From Rheinheimera sp. 1928-s (GTDB lineage: Bacteria; Pseudomonadota; Gammaproteobacteria; Enterobacterales; Alteromonadaceae), in the NCBI RefSeq assembly GCF_029269265.1, contig NZ_JARIXP010000007.1, positions 123,026 to 187,025 on the forward strand: DNA of 64,000 nt, written 5' to 3'. Positions 52,545 to 61,257 of the stretch are shown here, piece after piece. The notes beneath the pieces are model-generated. The model worked only from the letters and a program-made list of their open reading frames with translations. It was not told where the DNA came from and ran no database searches. A program made the translations under genes and the position numbers. The stretch's first letter is position 1. Every line of letters begins with the position of its first letter.

Positions 52545-52579
52545 TCTGCTTTACTGACTATGCAGCCAGTAAAGCCCCG

Positions 52580-55135
52580 TTAAAAGTCGTAACCAAAGCG
52601 CACACCGTACATACGGGGTGGGTTATAAGTCGAGCGGATAAAACCATCCCTGAATTGGAAGTAGTTGGCATTACGCACATACTCATCCGTCAGGTTGCTG
52701 CCATAAGCTTCCAGATACCAGTCGCCACTGGCAGGCATCAGTTTGACAGTGGCATCTACTTTCCAGTACGCCTGCTGGGCATCCGATAAATGTGCACCGT
52801 CGTAGTTATTCAGCGAGGTGTACATCTTGCTTTGCCAGTGAGCGGACAACTGTGGCTCAAGCGCAAAACCGGATTGCAGTTCAAAGGTGTGACGCACTGA
52901 TAACGTACTGGAATAGTCCGGAGCATACGGCAGACTGTTACCGCTGATATCCACTACACCGGCACATGGTGTCTGACCGTATTCCAGACGCTCAGCACAG
53001 TAGTAAGCGTCTTCAAACGGAATTTCTTTGACACGGGCATTCAGCCAGGCCACATAACCGCTGATGCGACCGTTGGTCCATGGAATATAATCCAGCTCCA
53101 GTTCCAGGCCTTTCAGCTCCGCCTTACCTATGTTGGTCGTGACGTTATGGAACTTCTCACTGCCATCCGGGCGGGTGCCTACTTTTTGATTATTCGTCAC
53201 CTGCATATCGCTGTAATCACTGTAAAACAGCGCAGCAGACAGGTTCATTTTGCCATCCAGTAAAGCGCCCTTATAACCAAACTCAAAGTTCGTTACTTCT
53301 TCCGGGCCGTATGGCAGGTTGGAATATTCGCCGCAGTCACAAATATCAAAGTCTTCAAAAAAACCACCGGCTTTGTAGCCCGTTGCCACAAAGGCGTACA
53401 ATAAATCATCTGAAGCTAAACGGTAATCAGCTCCAATTTTCCAGGTGCCCTTGTTCCATTCTTCTGTATGGTAAGTGCGACGACCAGCGGTTAACACTTC
53501 CCCCAGTGGTGCGTAAGTCCCCATATTTTTAGTCAGATCCGAGCCCTGAATGCTGCCCTGAGTGGTTGGATCGTACTCGCCGTTGTAATAAACGTCGCTG
53601 AACACCAACTCGTATCCAACACCACCATTATCAATTTTTTTGTCTTTGGTTTGGCGATAACCAAAGGTTAGATTTAAATCTTCCGTCATGTTGTAATCGG
53701 CCTGCGCAAATACGGCATCAGAGTTAGCGCGGCGATCGTCCTGCGGATAGGAAAAAGCCGCAGGGTGAAAGCCTAAATCCGGGTGACGTAAACCATGCAC
53801 CAGCTCGACATCAAAGCGGATTTTGTTTTTCTCACGCATCGAGAACACACCTGTCACCAGCTTCCAGTCGGCTGAGTTGTAGGTGGCCTGCAATTCATGA
53901 ATGGTGGAATCAAACTCAGCGTTAGTGCGGGCATAACGGTCAAACAGCACAGGATGCGTCAGGTTAAAACCTGAACGTGACTCGTCAGCAGCAAAACCGG
54001 CATCTTCATCAAACAGCTGATATCGTTCTTGTTGCGCCACACTAAAGCGATAATCTACAGCCCAGTCATCATTCAGCGCCCAGTTCAGATGCGAACGTAT
54101 CGAGTCTATGGTCATATCCATCACACCTGGTACGTTGATGTTGGCGTAAAATTGCTGTTCGGTACATTCGTCAACTGTGCCTTTAGCTTGTTCACAGTCT
54201 TTAAAAAACAGTTCACCTGCACTTTGATCGGCAAAATGCTCCAGTGTCAGATCCCAGGTGATCGTATCGGTTGGGATCCAGCGGGCTAAACCACGCATCG
54301 CCCATTTATCTGAGTTGGTGTAGTAGTCTTTTTCAGAGACACGGCGGTTTTCACGCTGGTCGGTATCTGGCTTACCATCCGCCAGCAATGGAGTGCCTAA
54401 AAACGGGTCGTTCAGATCAGGACGATTGATATCCCTCAGATCCATATCCTGTTTGATATAGCCATCACGACGGTCAGCCATCAGTGCAAAACGTAAAGCA
54501 AATCTGTCATTGACCGCCAGATTCGACATGGCTCTGAACTGTTTATGATCGTATTTGCCATAACCCATCACCACACTGCTGTAGCTGTCTGTGGTGTCAG
54601 GTTTGTTGGGGATCACGTTGATAGAACCACCAGTCGAGTTACGGCCAAACAAAGTCCCTTGCGGACCACGCAGAACTTCCACCTGAGAGACGTCATACAT
54701 CAGCGCTAAAGCACCTTGTGGTCTCGGTGAATAAATACCATCGATATGGATACCTACGGCAGGATCGCCGGTTTCCGTATTGTTGCCTGATCGCACACCA
54801 CGGATAGAGGCCTGAATACCTGAATCAGTACCCGACACCACAAACTGAGTGTTTGGAATAGCGGTCGTCAGTTCACGTAGTTCTTTTACACCACCCCGGG
54901 TTAATTGCTCCTGCGTAAAGGCAGTGACAGCAACCGGAGTTTCCATTAAATAGGTTTTGCGTTTAGTGGCTGTGACTGAAATACGTTCCAGTTGCTCAGT
55001 GTCCTGCGTTGCCACTTGCTGCGCTGTGCTCTGTTGCTCGTTGCTTGCTGTTTCCTGCTGCTGTCCGGCCCAAAGTGTGGTGCTGCTCAGTGCAGCACAA
55101 ATACACAGGCCTAAGTAAGTTTTGCTTTGCCGCAT
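52580..55135 (-). CDS. TonB-dependent outer-membrane receptor
   Basis: 851 residues. The signal peptide ends in LSSTTLWAGQ. A low-complexity Gln-rich stretch follows, then the plug domain (ISVTATKRKTYLMETPVAVTAF; VEVLRGPQGTLFGRNSTGG) and a 22-strand-type barrel ending in a terminal aromatic residue (VRFGYDF). It takes up large or scarce nutrients across the outer membrane with TonB energy. Its place beside GH3, ABC and ROK genes suggests chito-oligosaccharides. It has its own promoter region, which carries the same 26-bp motif as the ABC operon. Confidence 0.9.
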   Translation of the reverse strand: MRQSKTYLGLCICAALSSTTLWAGQQQETASNEQQSTAQQVATQDTEQLERISVTATKRKTYLMETPVAVTAFTQEQLTRGGVKELRELTTAIPNTQFVVSGTDSGIQASIRGVRSGNNTETGDPAVGIHIDGIYSPRPQGALALMYDVSQVEVLRGPQGTLFGRNSTGGSINVIPNKPDTTDSYSSVVMGYGKYDHKQFRAMSNLAVNDRFALRFALMADRRDGYIKQDMDLRDINRPDLNDPFLGTPLLADGKPDTDQRENRRVSEKDYYTNSDKWAMRGLARWIPTDTITWDLTLEHFADQSAGELFFKDCEQAKGTVDECTEQQFYANINVPGVMDMTIDSIRSHLNWALNDDWAVDYRFSVAQQERYQLFDEDAGFAADESRSGFNLTHPVLFDRYARTNAEFDSTIHELQATYNSADWKLVTGVFSMREKNKIRFDVELVHGLRHPDLGFHPAAFSYPQDDRRANSDAVFAQADYNMTEDLNLTFGYRQTKDKKIDNGGVGYELVFSDVYYNGEYDPTTQGSIQGSDLTKNMGTYAPLGEVLTAGRRTYHTEEWNKGTWKIGADYRLASDDLLYAFVATGYKAGGFFEDFDICDCGEYSNLPYGPEEVTNFEFGYKGALLDGKMNLSAALFYSDYSDMQVTNNQKVGTRPDGSEKFHNVTTNIGKAELKGLELELDYIPWTNGRISGYVAWLNARVKEIPFEDAYYCAERLEYGQTPCAGVVDISGNSLPYAPDYSSTLSVRHTFELQSGFALEPQLSAHWQSKMYTSLNNYDGAHLSDAQQAYWKVDATVKLMPASGDWYLEAYGSNLTDEYVRNANYFQFRDGFIRSTYNPPRMYGVRFGYDF

Positions 55136-55294
55136 GATGGCATTCCCTCTGCTGTTGCTTGTTGTTATCTGCGTTTACTGCTGCAGCTTGTTGTTATAAA
55201 TATCGTTTTACGAACATCACTTTTTTCATGGCGGTACTGCTTTATTCCTGCCATAACTTAGTGCTCAAAAATTAGTCTATTTGTTTTACTAAAT

Positions 55295-55320
55295 ATTTGT
55301 CAATCATTTTGACTAAATAA
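55295..55320 (-). promoter_or_regulatory. putative ROK operator with -35 box, TonB-receptor promoter
   Basis: A 26-bp stretch matches the one at 59894-59919 at about 22 positions, sharing GTCAATCATTTT and AATAA. On the minus strand it contains TTGACA, a perfect -35 hexamer pointing to the receptor gene. TTAGT and ACTAA half-sites also lie at 55272-55291. Confidence 0.6.
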
Positions 55321-55368
55321 AATAAACTATTTTCCACCCGCATAAAATGCAATCTAACTTAATGAATC

Positions 55369-56988
55369 TTATGAATTATTACTTGAAACCAGTAGTTCAG
55401 CTGCAACTAAAGCGCTGACCTTCCGACTGGAATAACTACAGATATAGGTGCTTAACTGAGGGTACCGTGTCAGTTCATAATCAGAACGTAAAGCCAGCAC
55501 TAGAACCTGCTCTCCCCACAACTCACAGGCACGCTGCACTCTGTGTTGCTGCTCAGGCAAGTCCATTTGTTCCCCAGGCAAAGGATAATCTTCTGTAACC
55601 AACACTAAAGGCCCATGTTCTGGCAACGCAGCGCCTTGCTGTAGCATCTGTTCAAGCTGATTAAAACTGTGCTGCAGAACCGCAGCACCAGCTTGCTGTA
55701 AGCCTTCGCTAAAGTACTGACTGGCCGGAATTGGATCGTTGGGTCCTATCCCCCTGCTGTTACAAATTCGGTCGTAGTACTGAGGGTTGGTGACAAAAGC
55801 CAGCTGAAACCTGGTATTGCCTAAAGGCCATAGCCCGGCCGAATTACGCAGTACTTTAAAGGCTTTGCGGGCAGACTCTTTTGCAGTGTGCGCAGCTTGT
55901 GTCATTGATAGAGGTGTCGGGGAGCCAGCGGTGGATTGCCATTGATAACGCAGACACAGTACCCGTCGCAGCGCTTCATCAATGCGTGATTCAGCCAGCT
56001 CGCCTGACACTACGACATTAATGACCCCTTGTATCGTCTGTTGCTGCAGTTCTTTATAAGGGGTGTTGGCGTTCTCATAATGCTCTTCACTGAGCATAAT
56101 GAGATCTGCACCAGCCTTCAGCGCCAGCACTGCCGCTTCAACGGGACCATAATGTCGCCGCATCGCGCCCATATTCATACTGTCAGTCAGGATCACGCCG
56201 TCAAAACCCAATTGTTTTCTGAGCAGTCCCGTCAGCAAGGTCGAAGATAAAGTCGCCGGGTACACAGCATCCAGTTTGGGGTAGAAAATATGGCTGGTCA
56301 TAATAACCGGCACACCCGCTTCTATGGCCGCCACAAAAGGTTGTAAATCTGTCTGTACTAATTCAGCCAGGCCCCTGTCGACTGAAGGCAAGCCACTATG
56401 ACTGTCGGTTGCAGTATCGCCATGGCCTGGAAAGTGTTTCACGCTGCATAACATGCCGGTTTCAAGTACAGACTGCACCGCGGCTTTCACATGACGACTT
56501 ACCCCTTGTGGCTGCTCACCAAAAGAGCGCTGGCCAATAATAGGGTTATCCGGATTAGTATTTACATCGGCACAAGGCGCCAGCAGTGTGTTGTAACCCA
56601 GTTGCTGCATCTGACTGGCCAGCACCTGATACATCTGAGCGGTCAGGCTTGTATCATCTGCTTTCCCCAAAGCCAGGTTACCAGGCCCAAGATCAGTTTC
56701 TTTGGTTAAAATGCCCCAGGCCCCTTCCTGATCCACGCCCAAAATCAGTGGCGCGTCGCAATGCCGTAACGCAGCTTCATGCTGCAATTGCTGATTTAAA
56801 CGCAACGCTTCAGCACTATTTCGGCTATTGTCATCCGTCAGGTAAAAACCGCCTATATGCCAGTCTTTAATCAGCTTTTTTGCATACTCCAGATCCGGCC
56901 CGGCAAAAGCCAGCATAAACAGCTGCCCGACTTTTTCAGCCAGAGGCATGGTGCTGATCAGTTGACTGACCCGCTGTTTCATATCCAT
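55369..56988 (-). CDS. GH3 beta-N-acetylglucosaminidase (NagZ-like, long form)
   Basis: 539 residues from the ATG at 56988 (GGAG 6 nt upstream; the GTG at 57000 is less likely). The N-terminal TIM barrel carries KHFPGHGDTATDSHSGLP (about 184-201), the His-Asp motif specific to GH3 beta-N-acetylglucosaminidases, and the nucleophile Asp in ILTDSMNMG (about 269). An additional C-terminal domain of about 200 residues is absent from E. coli NagZ (341). No signal peptide, so cytoplasmic. It probably cleaves imported GlcNAc oligomers. It is 35 nt after the ABC ATPase gene, same operon. Confidence 0.88.
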   Translation of the reverse strand: MDMKQRVSQLISTMPLAEKVGQLFMLAFAGPDLEYAKKLIKDWHIGGFYLTDDNSRNSAEALRLNQQLQHEAALRHCDAPLILGVDQEGAWGILTKETDLGPGNLALGKADDTSLTAQMYQVLASQMQQLGYNTLLAPCADVNTNPDNPIIGQRSFGEQPQGVSRHVKAAVQSVLETGMLCSVKHFPGHGDTATDSHSGLPSVDRGLAELVQTDLQPFVAAIEAGVPVIMTSHIFYPKLDAVYPATLSSTLLTGLLRKQLGFDGVILTDSMNMGAMRRHYGPVEAAVLALKAGADLIMLSEEHYENANTPYKELQQQTIQGVINVVVSGELAESRIDEALRRVLCLRYQWQSTAGSPTPLSMTQAAHTAKESARKAFKVLRNSAGLWPLGNTRFQLAFVTNPQYYDRICNSRGIGPNDPIPASQYFSEGLQQAGAAVLQHSFNQLEQMLQQGAALPEHGPLVLVTEDYPLPGEQMDLPEQQHRVQRACELWGEQVLVLALRSDYELTRYPQLSTYICSYSSRKVSALVAAELLVSSNNS

Positions 56989-57023
56989 AACGATCTCCAC
57001 TCCATTTTTGTCTCCTGTGCGGT

Positions 57024-57797
57024 TCAGGCTGCTACTTTGGCGCCGGTAATAAGTGCCACCAGATCTTCTTTGCTGACATCTGACACAGCGACATCGGCCA
57101 CTGAACGCCCCTGATACAACACTACAGCTCTGTCGCAGGTTTCCAGCACATGCTGCATATTGTGGCTGATCAACAACACGGCTACGCCCTGAGAACTGAT
57201 CAACTTAATCAGCTCGTTAACCTGAGCACTTTGCTCCACCCCTAAGGCTGCGGTAGGTTCATCCATAATCACCAGATCGGCCCCCCAATTCACGGCGCGG
57301 GCAATAGCCACAGCCTGACGCTGGCCACCGGATAAGGTGCTAACTTTGGCAGAAAAATCCGGTAAGCGGCTATTCAGCCGATTTAACGACTTACGTGCTC
57401 TTTTCTGCATTCCCTGCTGATCCAGCCAGCCAAACCAGCGCAAAATTGGATTTTTGCTGAGCATTTCTCTGTTCAGAAATAAATTTGAAGCAATATCAAA
57501 ATCCGGGATCATGGCTAAATCCTGGAATACGGTTTCAATGCCATGATCACGGGCATCCTGAGGCGTACGGATAGTCACCTGTTGTTCATTCACATGAATT
57601 TCGCCCTGATCCGGCGCATACAAACCGGCGATGCAGCGCACCAGTGTCGATTTACCTGCGCCGTTATCGCCCAGTAAAGCCACAACTTCGCCTTTATGAA
57701 TACTGAAACTGACACCTTGCAGCGCTTTTACCGCACCAAACTCCTTGGTAATGCCTTTCAGTTCCAGTGCCTTTTGTGCTAAGCCTGTTCTAACCAT
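57024..57797 (-). CDS. sugar ABC transporter ATP-binding protein (single-domain CUT2 type)
   Basis: 257 residues. Walker A GDNGAGKST (43-51), signature LSGGQ (155-159) and Walker B LVIMDEP (about 175-181). Most CUT2 sugar transporters use a fused double ATPase of about 500 residues; this one has a single domain and would have to act as a dimer, as in the fructose FrcA type. It overlaps the permease gene by 8 nt. Confidence 0.93.
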   Translation of the reverse strand: MVRTGLAQKALELKGITKEFGAVKALQGVSFSIHKGEVVALLGDNGAGKSTLVRCIAGLYAPDQGEIHVNEQQVTIRTPQDARDHGIETVFQDLAMIPDFDIASNLFLNREMLSKNPILRWFGWLDQQGMQKRARKSLNRLNSRLPDFSAKVSTLSGGQRQAVAIARAVNWGADLVIMDEPTAALGVEQSAQVNELIKLISSQGVAVLLISHNMQHVLETCDRAVVLYQGRSVADVAVSDVSKEDLVALITGAKVAA

Positions 57798-58758
57798 TTT
57801 TTGACTCCTTCACACCAATAGCCACAGCCAAAATCAGGATCACGCCACGGGCAACCATTTGTTCGTTGGTGGAAAAACCACTTAAAATCAGGCCGTTATT
57901 AATCATGCCCATCAGCCAGGAGCCCAAAACTGCTCCGACAATACAAGCTCTGCCGCCAAACAAACTGGTGCCGCCAATAGCCACAGCTGCTATCACTGTT
58001 AATAAATCGGCTTCGCCTAAGGTGTAGCGGGCACCCTGCAAACGACCGGCATATAAAAGACCTGCCAAAGCAGCACCACAAGCGGAGATCATCAAGGCAT
58101 AAACACGGGTGCGCTGTAACTGAATACCCATAGCGCGGGCAGCATTCGGACTGCCCCCTACGGCCAGTAAATGCCGGCCAAACCGCAACTTGTTTAACAC
58201 CAGATACCCCAGAGCGGCTATGCCCAGAGTCCAGAGCAATAACACCGGTATACCCAGTACATCTCCGCCGCCAAACATGAAGTTAAAATCCTGGTTAATA
58301 ATGGGTACTGACTCTAAATTCGTCAGTTGACGGGCAAAACCCGCCAGCACACTCATAGAACCTAAAGTGATCAGCAAAGACGATACCTGCAGTTTTTCCG
58401 TCAGCAGGCCATTCACCAATCCAACCAGCCCCCCCACAGCCAAAGCACCACAAACTGCGACTGGTATACCAAAATTCTGCAACAGCAATGCCGACACTAA
58501 AGCACTGACAGCAACCACAGCCCCAATAGATAAATCAATATGCCCCACAGCCAAAGCAAAACTAAGCGCCACAGCCATCACGGTAATAGGGGTGGTCTGA
58601 CGGATAATATTCATAAAATTATCAAAGGATAAAAACGCGGTGTCGTGCAACAGCACAGCAAACAACACCAACACCAGCAAGAAGATGTAATAGATATAAG
58701 CTTCCTTGCGTAATAACAGCTGTCGTAGTGGTACTCTCATCAGCAATAATCCAGACAT
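57790..58758 (-). CDS. sugar ABC transporter permease (RbsC-like)
   Basis: 322 residues and eight to ten membrane segments. SLGxxVAVSAL-type and GGTSLFGGRACIVGAVLGSWLMGMINNGL sequences are typical of the BPD_transp_2 (RbsC/XylH) family. It forms the inner-membrane channel with the ATPase next to it. Confidence 0.95.
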   Translation of the reverse strand: MSGLLLMRVPLRQLLLRKEAYIYYIFLLVLVLFAVLLHDTAFLSFDNFMNIIRQTTPITVMAVALSFALAVGHIDLSIGAVVAVSALVSALLLQNFGIPVAVCGALAVGGLVGLVNGLLTEKLQVSSLLITLGSMSVLAGFARQLTNLESVPIINQDFNFMFGGGDVLGIPVLLLWTLGIAALGYLVLNKLRFGRHLLAVGGSPNAARAMGIQLQRTRVYALMISACGAALAGLLYAGRLQGARYTLGEADLLTVIAAVAIGGTSLFGGRACIVGAVLGSWLMGMINNGLILSGFSTNEQMVARGVILILAVAIGVKESKNG

Positions 58759-58771
58759 ATAATTTTTTCCG

Positions 58772-59833
58772 TTAAGGTTTCAGTACTTGTTGTAATAAAG
58801 CGGGAACGTCACTTCGAAAGGATTGTTGCCAGGCTGGCGCTATATTGTCGGCAGTGACCGTCATAAAAGGCACTAGTGTATAAGGTGCAGCCTGTTGCCC
58901 TAATTTACTTAAAGCGGCAAGGCGCGCCATAGTGCTGCCAATGACAAAAGGCTGATCGGAGATGGTCGCCAGCATATTGCCTTTCATCGCCATATCCAGC
59001 AGGTTGTTGACACCTAAATCGTGAGTGATCACTTTAATGTCTTTACGGCCCGCTAAACGTAAGGCTTCAATCACTCCTTCAGCAGCGGCATCCCATGACA
59101 CGTAAATTGCATCTAAATCAGGGTGTTGCAATATTAAAGCCGCTGCAACCTGACTTGTTTCCTGCTCGCGGACAAAACCTTTTTCAGCGACCAGCTGTAA
59201 CTGAGGGTAGTGAGCTAACTGCTGACGAAAAGCTTTATCTCTGGTGTTGGTAATAAAGTAATCAGCATCATGAAAAATCATGCCGATACGGGCTGGCTGA
59301 TTAAAATGCGCCGACAACTCCACAGCTGCCTGCTTACCCATACCAAACATGTCGTCTGTCACTATGCCGACATAATCTTTGTGCAATACAAAACCCGGAA
59401 TAGGATTACTTAACAACACCAATTTGGCGCCCTGCTGAACTACTTTGCTATAGCTGGCTTTAGCGCTGGTTGGGTCAACCACCAAAGACAAAATCAAATC
59501 AGGCTTAAGTACTGTGACATTTTCCAGATCTGCGACCTGACGAGCCGGATCAAACTGTGCATCAGTCACCGCCAGCACTTTGATACCTAACTCAGCAAAC
59601 TCTTTATTCGCACCTGCAGTAACGGCTTGGATCCAAGGGCTGGAACCATGCCAGACCATAGCCGCAGTCAGTTTCATCTGACGGATCTGCTGTTGCTGTT
59701 CTGGGCTTATCAACACAGAATCAGCCATTTTGCTATCCTTCAGCTCAACGGCCTGAAGTGCATAACTGCTGACAACAACAGATAAAACCATCAAGCCTTT
59801 TATAGTGAACATATCAGTGAAAAAACCGCGCAT
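58772..59833 (-). CDS. periplasmic sugar-binding protein of the ABC transporter
   Basis: 353 residues with an N-terminal hydrophobic signal segment (GLMVLSVVVSSYALQA). The fold is of the periplasmic-binding-protein I class (ribose/galactose-binding like): IRQMKLTAAMVWHGSSPWIQAVTAGANKEF is not written in full here, but GxSPWIQAVTAGAxxEF and the late segment DLDAIYVSWDAAAEGVIEAL are diagnostic. The first ATG (59833) has AGGGG 4 nt upstream. It is the first gene of the ABC-GH3 operon. Confidence 0.9.
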   Translation of the reverse strand: MRGFFTDMFTIKGLMVLSVVVSSYALQAVELKDSKMADSVLISPEQQQQIRQMKLTAAMVWHGSSPWIQAVTAGANKEFAELGIKVLAVTDAQFDPARQVADLENVTVLKPDLILSLVVDPTSAKASYSKVVQQGAKLVLLSNPIPGFVLHKDYVGIVTDDMFGMGKQAAVELSAHFNQPARIGMIFHDADYFITNTRDKAFRQQLAHYPQLQLVAEKGFVREQETSQVAAALILQHPDLDAIYVSWDAAAEGVIEALRLAGRKDIKVITHDLGVNNLLDMAMKGNMLATISDQPFVIGSTMARLAALSKLGQQAAPYTLVPFMTVTADNIAPAWQQSFRSDVPALLQQVLKP

Positions 59834-59869
59834 CTAACCCCTGCTCCATGCTGTTTACTTTCTATACCG

Positions 59870-59919
59870 TTGTTTATATTACGAGCAGCATTAATATGTC
59901 AATCATTTTTACTTAATAA
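59870..59919 (-). promoter_or_regulatory. promoter and putative ROK operator of the ABC-GH3 operon
   Basis: On the minus strand TTGACA (59896-59901) is followed after 18 nt by TATAAA (59872-59877), a good sigma-70 promoter. The -35 is embedded in the 26-bp motif shared with the TonB receptor promoter (59894-59919), as expected for a repressor site. Confidence 0.65.
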
Positions 59920-60007
59920 CAAAAAAGCTTTCTGCCATTGCATTTAGCAGTTCATCAGTAAAGTATGTACAATAAACACATCACAAAATTCAGGTGGTTA
60001 GTCGTTA

Positions 60008-61228
60008 GTGAAAGGTTCGAATTCAAAACAAAACAAATCAGTGAATTTACGACTGGTGTTGTCACAGATTGTCACTCAGGGACCCGTTTCCAGAGCAGAT
60101 ATCGCCAGAGCGACCTACCTGACAAAACAAACCATCACGAATCTGGTCGACGAGTTGTTACAACAACAATTAGTAGTGGAGACCGGAGTGAAAAAAGAGG
60201 GGGTGGGTAAACCATCCACTCAGTTGCTTCTGAACGATGACGCGGCTTACAGCCTGGCTGTACGAGTGAAGTCTAATCAAGTGGAACTGGCTTTATGTTA
60301 TTTGACCGGGGCTTTGGTTACACAATGCTCTGCGCCTTTTCAGGCTGGCCAGTTATTGCATGTCATTGAACAGCAGCTGCAGCAGCTTTTAGCAGCCAAC
60401 CAGTTGACTGCTCTGCAATTATTGGGCGCAGGCCTCACTATTGAAGTCACACCAGATCAAAGCATCACAGAGCGACAGCAACACATGTTGTTATTGCAGC
60501 AGCAGTTGGTTGCTCTGCTTAAAATGCCTGTTGCGACAGAACAAACCGCAGCAGCTTGTGCCGCCTATCATTTACTACATGGTGAAGCCCGGGCGTTGCA
60601 AAGCTTTTGTTATATCCATTTAGGTCAGCAGGTTGATGCTGCAGTAGTTTACGAGCGCAGAATTTTATTAGGCCATAATGGTCTGACTGGTGCTTTAGGT
60701 GAGATTTTTGTCACACCTGAACAAGACAAATACAGCGGTGAATTTGGCCGTTTAAATGATTTTGTTTCTGTTAGTTCTTTGCAGCAATTTGCACAGAAAA
60801 AACTGCAAACACAGCTGAATACTGAAGGTAATCAATGGTCTGAGGCTGAATTGTTAGCCGACAAGCTGGAATTGTGGTTTGAACAAAGTGCTGAACCTAT
60901 GCGTATTGCCATTCATACCCTTGAAAGCATTTTTAACTGCCAGACCATTATTTTAGGCGGTGAAGTCAGTGCCTGGTTTCTGGATAAACTGATCAGCAGA
61001 TTACGCCCTTTAATACCTTCAGTGGCTCAACATGGCAGCAGAACAGTGCCACGTTTAATCAAAACCCCTGAAGTAGAAAAGGTAGCGCTACAAGGTCTGG
61101 CGACTTTACCTCTGCATGCGGCAATACGGCTGGATGCGCAGCATGCTTTAATGCTGCCACCTGTGAGCCAGCTCTCAACGTTACAGCAACTGGTATTCAG
61201 TGAAGTAACACCAGCAGGCGCTGAATAA
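60008..61228 (+). CDS. ROK-family transcriptional regulator (NagC/Mlc-like)
   Basis: 406 residues starting with GTG at 60008. A winged-helix DNA-binding domain (about 10-75, GPVSRADIARATYLTKQTITNLVDEL in pattern) precedes a ROK sugar-binding domain. NagC/Mlc proteins normally carry a zinc-binding CxCGxxGC motif after the GH-type helix; here the equivalent region reads LGHNGLTGALGEIFVTP without cysteines. It is divergent from the ABC operon and probably represses it in response to an imported amino sugar or its phosphate. Confidence 0.88.
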   Translation: MKGSNSKQNKSVNLRLVLSQIVTQGPVSRADIARATYLTKQTITNLVDELLQQQLVVETGVKKEGVGKPSTQLLLNDDAAYSLAVRVKSNQVELALCYLTGALVTQCSAPFQAGQLLHVIEQQLQQLLAANQLTALQLLGAGLTIEVTPDQSITERQQHMLLLQQQLVALLKMPVATEQTAAACAAYHLLHGEARALQSFCYIHLGQQVDAAVVYERRILLGHNGLTGALGEIFVTPEQDKYSGEFGRLNDFVSVSSLQQFAQKKLQTQLNTEGNQWSEAELLADKLELWFEQSAEPMRIAIHTLESIFNCQTIILGGEVSAWFLDKLISRLRPLIPSVAQHGSRTVPRLIKTPEVEKVALQGLATLPLHAAIRLDAQHALMLPPVSQLSTLQQLVFSEVTPAGAE

Positions 61229-61257
61229 TAGTTCAGGCACCTGTTGGTATTTGGCTA

